From Arthrobacter sp. Leaf69 (GTDB lineage: Bacteria > Actinomycetota > Actinomycetes > Actinomycetales > Micrococcaceae): 64,000 nt of DNA. A program made the translations under genes and the position numbers. Position 1 is the first letter of the stretch. Each line of letters begins with the position of its first letter. The notes beneath the pieces are model-generated. The model did no database searches. It was not told the origin of the DNA and was given only the letters and a program-made list of their open reading frames with translations. The DNA lies in assembly GCF_001422645.1 (NCBI RefSeq), contig NZ_LMLR01000012.1, positions 162,451-226,450 of the forward strand, given 5' to 3'. Shown here piece by piece: positions 16,158 to 24,517 of the stretch.

Positions 16158-17657
16158 ATGAAAAAGAAGCCGTCCGCGGTCAAGTCCCGCTCCGGCCGCA
16201 CACAGTCCGACCGGCCCGAAGACGAACGCCTCCCGATCGGCAGCACCTTCGCCTACGGCCTCCAGCACGTCCTGACGATGTACGGCGGCATCATCGCACC
16301 CCCGCTCATCATTGGCGCGGCGGCCGGAATGCCCTCCGAGGAAATCGGCCTGCTGATCGCAGCCTGCCTCTTTGTGGGCGGCCTCGCCACCATTCTCCAG
16401 ACCATCGGCATCCCGTTCTTCGGCTCCCGGCTTCCGCTGGTCCAGGGCGTCTCGTTCGCGGGCGTCTCCACCATGGTGGCGATCGTGGATGAGGGCGGCG
16501 GGATCCAGTCCGTGTTCGGTTCGGTGATTGCCGCGTCGCTGATCGGCCTGCTCATCACACCGCTGTTCTCCAAGATCATCCGCTTCTTCCCGCCGGTGGT
16601 CACGGGAACGGTCATTACCGTCATCGGGCTGACCCTGATGCCGGTGGCCGCGAACTGGGCCATGGGCGGCAACAAGGCCGCGCCCAACTACGGTTCCGTG
16701 GCCAACATCGGGCTGGCGGCGGCCACCATGGCCATCGTGCTGCTGCTGAGCAAGGTGGGAAGCGCCACCATCTCGCGGCTTTCCATTCTCCTGGCCATGG
16801 TGCTGGGCACGGTCATCGCCTTTATTGCCGGCATGACGGACTTCTCCAAGGTGGCGCAGGGCCCCATCGTGGCGTTCCCCACCCCGTTCGCCTTCGGGCC
16901 GCCCACGTTCCACGTCGCGGCGATCATCTCGATGCTGATCGTCATCCTGGTGACCCTCACGGAGACGTCCGCGGACATCATTGCCGTGGGTGAAATCGTG
17001 GGCACCAAGGTGGACTCCAAGCGCATCGGCGACGGCCTGCGGGCCGACATGCTCTCCAGCGCCATCTCGCCGCTGTTCAACTCCTTCACCCAGAGCGCCT
17101 TCGCCCAGAACGTGGGGCTCGTCGCCATCACGGGTGTCAAGAGCCGCTTCGTGGTCAGCGCCGGCGGCGCCATCCTGGTGATCCTGGGCCTCCTCCCGGT
17201 CCTGGGCCGGGTGGTAGCCGCGGTGCCGACACCGGTACTGGGCGGTGCCGGCGTCGTACTCTTCGGCACGGTGGCCGCCAGCGGCATCCGGACGCTGGCG
17301 AAGGTGGAGTACAAGAACAACATGAACCTGGTCATCGTGGCCGCGTCGATCGGCTTCGGGATGATCCCGATCGCCGCCCCGACCTTCTACGATCAGTTCC
17401 CGTCGTGGTTCGCCACCATCTTCCACTCCGGCATCAGCTCTGCGGCCGTGATGGCCATCCTGCTGAACCTGCTCTTCAACCACCTCAAGGCGGGCAACTC
17501 GGAAAACCAGTCCGTGTTCGTGGCGGGGACCGGACGAATCGTGAAGGAACAGGACCTCAAAGGCCTGGCCGACGGCGACCGCTTCGAGGGCGGCAAGCTG
17601 ATCGACTGCGACGGCAAGGAAGTCCCCGTGGAGTCGGCGTCGAAATCCGAGCACTGA
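16152..17657 (+). CDS. NCS2 family xanthine/uric acid-type permease
   Basis: A 501-residue NCS2 (UraA/PbuX/UapA-like) transporter, a different branch from the permease at 9394. GLQHVLTMYGGIIAPPLIIG opens TM1. LVQGVSFAGVSTM, VTLTETSADIIAVGEIVG (the family Glu/Asp motif in TM8) and FNSFTQSAFAQNVGLVAITGVKSR (TM10 signature) follow. Members move xanthine, urate or uracil with protons. Position right after uricase favours urate or xanthine. The first 28 residues are basic and cytosolic. A second in-frame ATG lies at 16158. A bidirectional terminator separates it from the IclR gene. Confidence 0.88.
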   Translation: MNMKKKPSAVKSRSGRTQSDRPEDERLPIGSTFAYGLQHVLTMYGGIIAPPLIIGAAAGMPSEEIGLLIAACLFVGGLATILQTIGIPFFGSRLPLVQGVSFAGVSTMVAIVDEGGGIQSVFGSVIAASLIGLLITPLFSKIIRFFPPVVTGTVITVIGLTLMPVAANWAMGGNKAAPNYGSVANIGLAAATMAIVLLLSKVGSATISRLSILLAMVLGTVIAFIAGMTDFSKVAQGPIVAFPTPFAFGPPTFHVAAIISMLIVILVTLTETSADIIAVGEIVGTKVDSKRIGDGLRADMLSSAISPLFNSFTQSAFAQNVGLVAITGVKSRFVVSAGGAILVILGLLPVLGRVVAAVPTPVLGGAGVVLFGTVAASGIRTLAKVEYKNNMNLVIVAASIGFGMIPIAAPTFYDQFPSWFATIFHSGISSAAVMAILLNLLFNHLKAGNSENQSVFVAGTGRIVKEQDLKGLADGDRFEGGKLIDCDGKEVPVESASKSEH

Positions 17658-17683
17658 CGGCCGGCGGCACCACCGTTATGAAT

Positions 17684-17721
17684 GCAGCGGCCCCTTTCCC
17701 GAAAGGAAAAGGGGCCGCTGC
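17684..17721. terminator. Bidirectional terminator between permease and iclR-type gene
   Basis: GCAGCGGCCCCTTTCC (17684-17699) pairs with its complement at 17705-17721 with a single bulged A and a 5-nt loop. The run of A/T in the stem tip gives partial U-tracts in both directions. It serves both convergent genes. Confidence 0.75.
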
Positions 17722-17755
17722 GCGGCCGCGCGGGCCGCAGTTTGAATGCCGGGGC

Positions 17756-18511
17756 TCAGGCCTTGTTGAGGTCCTGCGAGATCGCCAGGGCGGCCTCGCG
17801 CAGCAGCGGCACGGCCCTTGCGGCGAACGACTCGTCCACCCGGGACACAGGGCCGGAGACGGAAATCGCGGCCGGGGTGGGCGCATTGGGGATGGCGATC
17901 GCGAAGCAGCGGACGCCGAGCTCCTGCTCCTCCTCGTCGATGGAGTAGCCGCGGTCCCGGATCAGCTTCAGGTCCGCAAACAGGGATTCGACGTCGCCGA
18001 TGCTCTTCGGCGTGGGGGTGGGCATGCCCTTGCGGGTGACGATGCCGCGCACCGTCTCGTCGTCCAGCTGGGCCAGGATGGCCTTGCCCATGCCGGTGGC
18101 GTGCATAAAGCCGCGGCGGCCCACCTCGGTGATCATCCGCATGGAGTGCAGCGACGGGACCTGGGCCACGTACATGACCATGTCCGAGTCCAGCACCGCC
18201 ATGTTGGCGGTTTCCCCGAGCCGCTCCACCAGCGACTGGAGCTCCGGCCGGGCCAGCGCGCCCAGCTGCTTGTTCGCGGCCTCACCCAGGCGGATCAGGC
18301 GCGGGCCCAGCGCATAGCGGCGGTTCGGCAGCTGCCGGATGTAGCCGAGGGTGACCAGCGTGCGGAGCAGCCGGTGGATGGTGGGCAGCGGCAGGTCGGT
18401 GGAGGAAGACAGTTCACTGAGGGTGACGTCGCCGCCGGCATCAGTGATCAGTTCCAGAAGTTCGAAAACGCGTTCAACGGACTGCACGCCTCCGGGGGCT
18501 TTTTCCGCCAT
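17756..18511 (-). CDS. IclR family transcriptional regulator (AllR-like context)
   Basis: 251 residues. The N-terminal winged helix includes VTLSELSSSTDLPLPTIHRLLRTL (split here as a helix-turn-helix of about residues 30-52). The C-terminal effector domain has THE usual IclR features (MRMITEVGRRGFMHATGMGKAILA, EEEQELGVRCFAIAIP). Relatives such as AllR sense glyoxylate or allantoin-pathway metabolites. The ATG at 18511 has AGGAG upstream and is preferred over an in-frame TTG at 18544. It is divergent from malic enzyme, with a twin operator between them, and the same box recurs at other purine genes, making it the prime candidate for the regulon's controller. Confidence 0.85.
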   Translation of the reverse strand: MAEKAPGGVQSVERVFELLELITDAGGDVTLSELSSSTDLPLPTIHRLLRTLVTLGYIRQLPNRRYALGPRLIRLGEAANKQLGALARPELQSLVERLGETANMAVLDSDMVMYVAQVPSLHSMRMITEVGRRGFMHATGMGKAILAQLDDETVRGIVTRKGMPTPTPKSIGDVESLFADLKLIRDRGYSIDEEEQELGVRCFAIAIPNAPTPAAISVSGPVSRVDESFAARAVPLLREAALAISQDLNKA

Positions 18512-18643
18512 GGCTTGGGTCTCCTGAGAGTTCGCTTGCGACAACTTTTATCCGCATCGTGAAAAAAGTGCTTAGTAGACCCAAGATACAGCACCGCCTG
18601 CCCGCCGTCGACGCCGCGTCAGAGTCACATTCGGGGCTTGTAT

Positions 18644-18679
18644 TTCCACAAAGTAGATAATAATATCCATAATACGAAA
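18644..18679. promoter_or_regulatory. Twin operator between iclR-type gene and malic enzyme
   Basis: TTCCACAAAGTAGAT (18644-18658) and, exactly 21 bp later, ATCCATAATACGAAA (18665-18679). The first ten bases of site 1 are identical to the box at 24419. The AT-rich surroundings contrast with the GC-rich neighbourhood and probably include the malic enzyme promoter. Confidence 0.5.
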
Positions 18680-18729
18680 TAAGTGATTGCAGAGAGCGCC
18701 CGTCCGCGGGCCGACTAGGAGGAAATTCA

Positions 18730-20142
18730 ATGGCGAATCCGAGCCCCGGAAATTCGATCACCCTGCGCGTGGAGGCACCGTCCAGCTTCACCGCCACGTC
18801 CGAGCTGGCCGCCGCCGTCGGAGCCGCCGGCGCCGCGATCACCGCCCTGGACGTCACCGAATCCCACCACGAGACACTGGTGGTCGACGTCACCTGCAAC
18901 ACCACGGACGACGACCACGCGGCCCGCGTCAAGGACGCGCTCAACGCGCTCGACGGCGTCACCGTCCGCAACGTCTCCGACCGCACCTTCCTGATGCACC
19001 TCGGCGGCAAGCTGGAGGTTGTCCCAAAGGTCGCGCTGCGGAACCGCGACGACCTCTCCCGCGCCTACACCCCCGGGGTGGCGCGCGTCTGCCTGGCCAT
19101 CGCGGAAAACCCCGAGGCCGCCCGGAACCTGACCATCAAACGCAACACGATCGCCGTAGTGACCGACGGGTCCGCCGTCCTGGGCCTCGGCAACATCGGC
19201 CCGGCCGCGGCACTGCCCGTCATGGAAGGCAAGGCGGCACTGTTTAAGCAGTTCGCCAACGTCGACGCCTGGCCGGTCTGCCTGGACACCCAGGACACCG
19301 AGGAGATCATCAGCATCGTCAAGGCCCTCGCCCCGGTCTACGGCGGCGTCAACCTCGAGGACATCGCCGCGCCGCGCTGCTTCGAGATCGAAAACCGGCT
19401 CCGCGAGGAACTCGACATCCCGGTCTTCCACGACGACCAGCACGGCACCGCCATCGTCACGCTCGCGGCCCTCGCCAACGCCCTGCGCGTGGTGGACAAG
19501 AAGCTCCCCGAAGTCCGGATTGTGGTGTCGGGCGTCGGCGCGGCCGGCTCGGCCATCATCCAGCTGCTCAAGGCGCAGGGCGCGCGCAACATCATTGCCG
19601 CCGGGCGCTCGGGAGCGATCCACTTCGGCGAACAGTACGACGACGAGCACCGCACTTGGATCGCCGAGAACACCAACGAACAGGGTTTCTCCGGCACCCT
19701 GCACGAGGCCCTCAGGGGAGCCGACGTCTTCATCGGCGTCAGCGCACCGCACGTGATCGGCGAAGAGCAGGTGGCTTCCATGGCCAAGGACGCTATTGTG
19801 TTCGCCATGGCCAACCCCACGCCGGAAATCGACCCCGTGGTCGCGTCACGGCACGCCGCCGTGGTGGCCACCGGCCGCAGCGACTTCCCCAACCAGATCA
19901 ACAACGTTCTGGCGTTCCCCGGATTCTTCCGCGGCCTGCTGGACGCCGGGGCGTCGGACATCACCCCCCAGATGCTCGTGGCCGCCGCCGAGGCAATCGC
20001 GAACCGGGTGGCTGACGACGAGCTGAACGCCAGCTACATCATTCCCAGCGTCTTCGACCCCCACGTGGCCTCCGATGTCGCCGCCGCTGTTGCCGCCGCC
20101 GCCCACGCGGCGGCCCCGGCCGCTGCCCTCTCCCACGCCTGA
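18730..20142 (+). CDS. NAD(P)-dependent malic enzyme with N-terminal ACT domain
   Basis: 470 residues. Residues 10-85 look like an ACT regulatory domain (ITLRVEAPSSFTATSELAAA). The malic enzyme core follows: LSRAYTPGVARVC, AVVTDGSAVLGLGNIGP, metal-binding FHDDQHGTAIV and the Rossmann GVGAAGSAIIQLL. It oxidatively decarboxylates malate to pyruvate. Preceding malate synthase by 59 bp, it completes a route from glyoxylate plus acetyl-CoA through malate to pyruvate. AGGAGG lies seven bases before ATG. The ACT domain suggests allosteric control by an amino acid or related ligand. The cofactor (NAD or NADP) cannot be read from sequence alone. Confidence 0.9.
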   Translation: MANPSPGNSITLRVEAPSSFTATSELAAAVGAAGAAITALDVTESHHETLVVDVTCNTTDDDHAARVKDALNALDGVTVRNVSDRTFLMHLGGKLEVVPKVALRNRDDLSRAYTPGVARVCLAIAENPEAARNLTIKRNTIAVVTDGSAVLGLGNIGPAAALPVMEGKAALFKQFANVDAWPVCLDTQDTEEIISIVKALAPVYGGVNLEDIAAPRCFEIENRLREELDIPVFHDDQHGTAIVTLAALANALRVVDKKLPEVRIVVSGVGAAGSAIIQLLKAQGARNIIAAGRSGAIHFGEQYDDEHRTWIAENTNEQGFSGTLHEALRGADVFIGVSAPHVIGEEQVASMAKDAIVFAMANPTPEIDPVVASRHAAVVATGRSDFPNQINNVLAFPGFFRGLLDAGASDITPQMLVAAAEAIANRVADDELNASYIIPSVFDPHVASDVAAAVAAAAHAAAPAAALSHA

Positions 20143-20201
20143 TCCGCCGCCTAACCAAGCGCCTGATTCACCGCCTGACTCACCGAACAGGAAGGACCAC
20201 A

Positions 20202-21800
20202 ATGGCTCTCACAATCTCAGCCCACCGCCCCGTAGACCGCTCGGAGGAGATCCTCACCCCGGAGGCGCTGGCCTTCATCGAGGAACTGCACCAGCGGTTC
20301 GCCGCCACCCGCGGGGAGCTCCTCAAGGCCCGTGCGGTCAAGCGGGAGGAAGTGGCGCGCACCGGCCGGCTCGACTTCCTGCCGGAGACACGGGACATCC
20401 GCGAGGGAGACTGGGCCGTCGCCCCGGCCCCCGCTGCCCTCCAGGACCGCCGGGTGGAAATGACGGGACCGGCCGCACCGGCGAAAATGGCGATCAACGC
20501 CCTCAACTCCGGGGCAAAGGTCTGGCTCGCCGACCTCGAGGACGCCAGCACCCCCACCTGGTCCAACGTGATCGAATCGATCCTGAACCTCCGCGACGCC
20601 GCGGCGGGCACCCTGGCCTACACCTCCCCTGAAGGCAAGGAATACACGCTCCGCACCGACGCCCCGCTGGCCGTCGTCGTGGCCCGCCCGCGAGGCTGGC
20701 ACATGAGCGAGCGCCATCTGCTGATCGGCGGCGAACACACCGTGGGCGCCCTGGTGGACTTCGGCCTGCACTTCTTCCACACCGCCAAGCGGCTGCTGGA
20801 CAACGGCCAGGGCCCGTACTACTACCTGCCCAAGATGGAGAGCCATCTCGAGGCCCGTCTCTGGAACGAGATCTTCGTCTTCGCCCAGGACTACCTCGGC
20901 ATCCCGCAGGGCACCATCCGCGCCACGGTCCTGATCGAGACCATCCCCGCGGCGTTCGAGATGGACGAGATCCTCTACGAACTCCGCGACCACGCCTCCG
21001 GACTGAACGCCGGGCGCTGGGATTACCTGTTCAGCATCATCAAGTACTTCCGCGACGCCGGCCCGCGGTTCGTGCTGCCGGACCGCGCCACCGTGGCCAT
21101 GACCGCGCCGTTTATGCGCGCCTACACCGAGCTGCTGGTCAAGACCTGCCACCTCCGCGGCGCCTTCGCCATGGGCGGCATGGCGGCCGTCATCCCCAAC
21201 CGCCGCGAACCCGAGGTGACGGCCCAGGCCTTCGAGAAGGTGCGCGCGGACAAGACCCGTGAGGCAAACGACGGCTTTGACGGCTCCTGGGTGGCCCACC
21301 CGGACCTGGTGCCGGTCTGCCGGGACGTCTTCGACGCGGTCCTGGGCGACCGGCCGAACCAGCTGGACAAGCAGCGCCCGGAAGTCTCCGTCACCGCGGA
21401 CCAGCTCCTGGACGTCGCCTCCGCCGACGGCACGGTCACCGAGGCCGGCCTGCGCCTGAACCTCTACGTCGCCATCGCCTACACCGCGGTGTGGATCTCG
21501 GGCAACGGCGCCGTCGCCATCCACAACCTGATGGAGGACGCCGCGACGGCGGAGATCTCCCGCTCGCAGGTCTGGCAGCAGATCCGCAACCAGGTGGTCC
21601 TCGCCGACACCGGCCGGACCGTGACCCGCGAGCTGGTGACCGGGATCCTGGCCGAAGAAACGGAGAAGCTCCGCGGCGAGGTGGGCGAGGACGCGTTCGC
21701 GAAGCACTACCTGCCCGCCAGCAAGCTCATCGGCGATATCTGCCTCTCCGAGGACTACACGGACTTCCTCACCACCCCGGCCTACGAATTGGTGGGCTGA
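20202..21800 (+). CDS. aceB: Malate synthase A
   Basis: A 532-residue malate synthase of the A class (short form, without the insert of GlcB). KVWLADLEDASTPTW carries the metal-binding region, ARPRGWHMSERHLLIGGE and YYLPKMESHLEARLWNEIF are class signatures, and AMGGMAAVIPNR and DGSWVAHPDLVP complete the active site. It condenses glyoxylate with acetyl-CoA to malate. Since no isocitrate lyase is present here, the glyoxylate probably comes from ureide breakdown. It is co-directional with malic enzyme upstream and with the DUF6986 gene 3 bp downstream. Confidence 0.93.
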   Translation: MALTISAHRPVDRSEEILTPEALAFIEELHQRFAATRGELLKARAVKREEVARTGRLDFLPETRDIREGDWAVAPAPAALQDRRVEMTGPAAPAKMAINALNSGAKVWLADLEDASTPTWSNVIESILNLRDAAAGTLAYTSPEGKEYTLRTDAPLAVVVARPRGWHMSERHLLIGGEHTVGALVDFGLHFFHTAKRLLDNGQGPYYYLPKMESHLEARLWNEIFVFAQDYLGIPQGTIRATVLIETIPAAFEMDEILYELRDHASGLNAGRWDYLFSIIKYFRDAGPRFVLPDRATVAMTAPFMRAYTELLVKTCHLRGAFAMGGMAAVIPNRREPEVTAQAFEKVRADKTREANDGFDGSWVAHPDLVPVCRDVFDAVLGDRPNQLDKQRPEVSVTADQLLDVASADGTVTEAGLRLNLYVAIAYTAVWISGNGAVAIHNLMEDAATAEISRSQVWQQIRNQVVLADTGRTVTRELVTGILAEETEKLRGEVGEDAFAKHYLPASKLIGDICLSEDYTDFLTTPAYELVG

Positions 21801-21803
21801 GCC

Positions 21804-23090
21804 ATGGCTGCATCGCCCTCCGGGGCGCTCTCCGCGGCGGACCTGGGCAGGATCGATGCCCAGCTGGCGGCGACGGATGAGCTACTGGAACGTAACTACC
21901 CGGGCGACGACGGCACCCGCCAGCCGGTGCACACCGTCTATGTCCCGGCCGACCGCTTCACTCCGGGGTTCGCCGCCGGCTGGGGCGCCCAGGCGCTGGC
22001 TGCCGCCGACGCCCACGGCGGACTGGAACAGCTCTGCACCCTGCTCGGCCAGGATCCCGCACTGGCCGGCGCCGTCGCCCCCCGCGTGGCCGCGAAGCTC
22101 GGCAGCGAGCCGATCGAGGACCTCCGGCTGGATTTCGAGGACGGCTACGGGGACCGGGGTGACGACGCCGAGGACGCGGACGCCGTCACTGCCGCGGCCT
22201 CCGTGGCCGCCGCGGTGGCCGACGGCAGTGCCCCGCCGTTCATCGGGATCCGGTTCAAGTGCTTCGAGGCGCCCACCCGGGCCCGCGGGCTGCGCACCCT
22301 GGACCTGTTCGTCTCCGGCCTGGCCGCCGCCGGCGAGCTCCCGGAGGGGCTGGTCCTCACCCTGCCGAAGGTCACCACCGTGGCCCAGGTGCAGGCGATG
22401 GACTACGCCGTGTCCCGGCTGGAGGAGGTCCACTCGCTGCCCGCCGGACGCCTGCGCTTTGAGGTCCAGGTGGAAACGCCGCAGCTGATCCTGGGCCCGG
22501 ACGGCACCTCCCCGGTGGCACAGCTGCCGCACGCCGTTCCCGGCCGGATCAGCGCCCTGCACTACGGCACCTACGACTACTCTGCGTCCCTGCAGATCTC
22601 CGCGGAATACCAGTCCATGGAGCACCCGGTGGCGGACTACGCCAAGGAAGTGATGCAGCTGGCCGTGGCCGGCACCGGCATCCGGCTCTCCGACGGGTCC
22701 ACCAACGTCATCCCCGTCGGCGACGGGGTGCAGGACGCCTGGCGGCTCCACGGCCGCCTGGTCCGCCGCTCGCTGGAACGCGGCTACTACCAGGGCTGGG
22801 ACCTCCACCCCGCCCAGCTGCCGAGCCGCTTCGCCGCCACCTACGCGTTCTACCGGCAGGGTCTTCCCGCCGCCGCCGCGCGGCTCCGCAACTATGTGGA
22901 GCGCACCGATGGCGGCGTGATGGACGAACCCGCCACGGCCAGGGCCCTCGCGGCCTTCGTGCTGCGCGGCATCCAGTGCGGTGCCGCCGGCGCGGAGGAA
23001 GTCCTGGAACTGAGCGGCCTCGCACTGCCCCGGCTGACCGCCCTGGCGCACCCCCGGCTGGCCCAGCCGGCCGCCGCCCACAACCACTGA
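21804..23090 (+). CDS. DUF6986 family protein (HpcH/CitE aldolase-like)
   Basis: 428 residues. LRLDFEDGYGDRGDDAEDAD, RFKCFEAPTRARGLRTLDLF, RFEVQVETPQLI and ALHYGTYDYSAS resemble the metal- and CoA-binding elements of the HpcH/HpaI/CitE-malate synthase barrel. The assignment to DUF6986 is from memory of actinobacterial annotations, where this family follows malate synthase in purine/allantoin clusters. No reaction is established. It starts 3 bp after aceB and 24 bp before the ureidoglycine aminohydrolase, so it is almost certainly in the same operon. Plausible roles are C-C bond cleavage or condensation of a glyoxylate-derived acid. Confidence 0.65.
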   Translation: MAASPSGALSAADLGRIDAQLAATDELLERNYPGDDGTRQPVHTVYVPADRFTPGFAAGWGAQALAAADAHGGLEQLCTLLGQDPALAGAVAPRVAAKLGSEPIEDLRLDFEDGYGDRGDDAEDADAVTAAASVAAAVADGSAPPFIGIRFKCFEAPTRARGLRTLDLFVSGLAAAGELPEGLVLTLPKVTTVAQVQAMDYAVSRLEEVHSLPAGRLRFEVQVETPQLILGPDGTSPVAQLPHAVPGRISALHYGTYDYSASLQISAEYQSMEHPVADYAKEVMQLAVAGTGIRLSDGSTNVIPVGDGVQDAWRLHGRLVRRSLERGYYQGWDLHPAQLPSRFAATYAFYRQGLPAAAARLRNYVERTDGGVMDEPATARALAAFVLRGIQCGAAGAEEVLELSGLALPRLTALAHPRLAQPAAAHNH

Positions 23091-23114
23091 CCCCATTTAC
23101 ACAGGAGTGACCCA

Positions 23115-23930
23115 ATGAGCACCTACTTTTCCCCCGAAGGCGGCCTGCCGCCGCAGACCCAGCTCCTCACCGACCGCGCCGTCGTCAAAGAGGCCTACAC
23201 CGTGATCCCCAAGGGGGTGCTGCGCGACATCGTCACCAGCAACCTCCCCGGCTGGACCAAAACCCGCGCCTGGATCATCGCCCGCCCCATCGCCGGGTTC
23301 GCCACCACCTTCTCGCAGCTGATCGTGGAGGTGGCGCCGGGCGGCGGCAGCGACAAGCCCGAGGCGGAGGCCGGCGTCGAAGGCGTCATCTTCCTCACCA
23401 AGGGCGAACTGACACTGACCCTCGACGGCGAGATCCACCACCTGGAGTCCGGCGGCTACGCCTACCTCGCCGCCGGCTCGGACTGGAAGGTCTCCAACGA
23501 TTCCGCCGGGGACGCCGCCAGCTTCCAGTGGATCCGCAAGGCCTACGAGCCGCTGGACGGCTTCACCGCGAAGTCCTTCGTGACCCGCGACCAGGACGTC
23601 GAACCGCGGCCTATGCCGGACACCAACGGCGCCTGGGCGACCACCCGTTTCGTGGATCCGGACGATCTGGCCCACGACATGCACGTCAACATCGTCACGT
23701 TCCAGCCGGGCGGCTCGATCCCGTTCGCCGAAACCCATGTGATGGAGCACGGACTCTTTGTCCTGGAGGGCAAAGCCGTCTACCGGCTCAACGACGACTG
23801 GGTGGAGGTCGAGGCCGGCGACTTTATGTGGCTCCGCGCTTTCTGCCCGCAGGCCTGCTACGCCGGCGGACCGGGCCCGTTCCGCTACCTGCTCTACAAG
23901 GACGTCAACCGGCAGATCCGCCTCACCTAA
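23115..23930 (+). CDS. allE: (S)-ureidoglycine aminohydrolase
   Basis: A 271-residue bicupin of the AllE/YlbA family, which releases ammonia from (S)-ureidoglycine to give (S)-ureidoglycolate. N-terminal TDRAVVKEAYTVIPKGVLRD and IARPIAGFATTFSQLIVEV, with two cupin barrels (GVIFLTKGELTLTL near residue 95, and PFAETHVMEHGLFVLEG near 205), fit the family. The second barrel holds the Mn ligands (His/Glu/His). AGGAG lies seven bases before ATG. The enzyme that forms ureidoglycine (allantoate amidohydrolase) is not in the window. Confidence 0.88.
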   Translation: MSTYFSPEGGLPPQTQLLTDRAVVKEAYTVIPKGVLRDIVTSNLPGWTKTRAWIIARPIAGFATTFSQLIVEVAPGGGSDKPEAEAGVEGVIFLTKGELTLTLDGEIHHLESGGYAYLAAGSDWKVSNDSAGDAASFQWIRKAYEPLDGFTAKSFVTRDQDVEPRPMPDTNGAWATTRFVDPDDLAHDMHVNIVTFQPGGSIPFAETHVMEHGLFVLEGKAVYRLNDDWVEVEAGDFMWLRAFCPQACYAGGPGPFRYLLYKDVNRQIRLT

Positions 23931-23980
23931 ACAAGTTCCCTGCGCTGTTCCCGCCCGGCCGGACACCCGTCACTGCCCCA

Positions 23981-24001
23981 CCCCGGGAGCGCGGCCCGGG
24001 G
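23981..24001 (+). terminator. Possible hairpin after allE
   Basis: CCCCGGG (23981-23987) pairs with CCCGGGG (23995-24001) across a 7-nt loop, 51 bases after the allE stop. There is no T-run. It marks a plausible end of the malic enzyme-allE transcript. Confidence 0.35.
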
Positions 24002-24128
24002 CGCTGCCGGATGCCATATGGCGTTCGACGGCGCCCCGCGGCACGTCGGCTGCCTCCCCCAACACAGTGGCCCCTTGCGCATCCTTGTGCCCCCTTGTGC
24101 GCCCGGCGATGCTTGCTAGCCTGAGGCT

Positions 24129-24290
24129 GTGAAGTACGAGTCCCTGTGGATCGGAATGCTCCTTGGCGCGGCCCTTGGCCTCGTCATTGGAGTGGTCACT
24201 GCCGACAAACCGTTCACCGGTCTGCTGATCGGGCTGGGGGTCGGGGCGCTGGTAGGCCTGGCGGCCCGGAAAGACCCCACGAAGCGGTAG
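24129..24290 (+). CDS. Small two-helix membrane protein (53 residues)
   Basis: Starts at GTG: MKYESLWIGMLLGAALGLVI, then a short loop TADKPFT and a second hydrophobic helix GLLIGLGVGALVGLA, ending in a basic ARKDPTKR. Both helices carry GxxxG-like small-residue patterns. I do not recognise a named family. The frame has TAGCCT (24117-24122) exactly six bases before GTG and TTGTGC 16 bases before that. This is the same leaderless promoter layout as several other genes here and supports it as a real gene. Confidence 0.6.
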   Translation: MKYESLWIGMLLGAALGLVIGVVTADKPFTGLLIGLGVGALVGLAARKDPTKR

Positions 24291-24397
24291 AGATATCCCG
24301 CGCCCCGCACTGCCGGGCCCCGGCCTCCCGCGCACTCCGCGCCTTGATTCCCCACGTCGCCCACCCCCTTGACTGACCTGCCTACCTTCCCTACACT

Positions 24398-24433
24398 TTT
24401 CATAAAGCAGAATTAAGATTCCACAAAGCGGAA
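24398..24433 (+). promoter_or_regulatory. Twin operator upstream of hydroxypyruvate isomerase
   Basis: TTTCATAAAGCAGAA (24398-24412) and TTCCACAAAGCGGAA (24419-24433) agree at 12 of 15 positions and are offset by exactly 21 bp, two helical turns. The second is the best copy of the regulon box and ends 84 bases before the ATG. A promoter with AT-rich elements probably overlaps (AAAATATAAAG follows). Confidence 0.6.
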
Positions 24434-24517
24434 AATATAAAGAAACCTGAATTGGAAGCGACAGACGGGCAACGACGCCCGGTATCCAGTTCCCGCCCTC
24501 ACCGGAAAGAACCCGCC

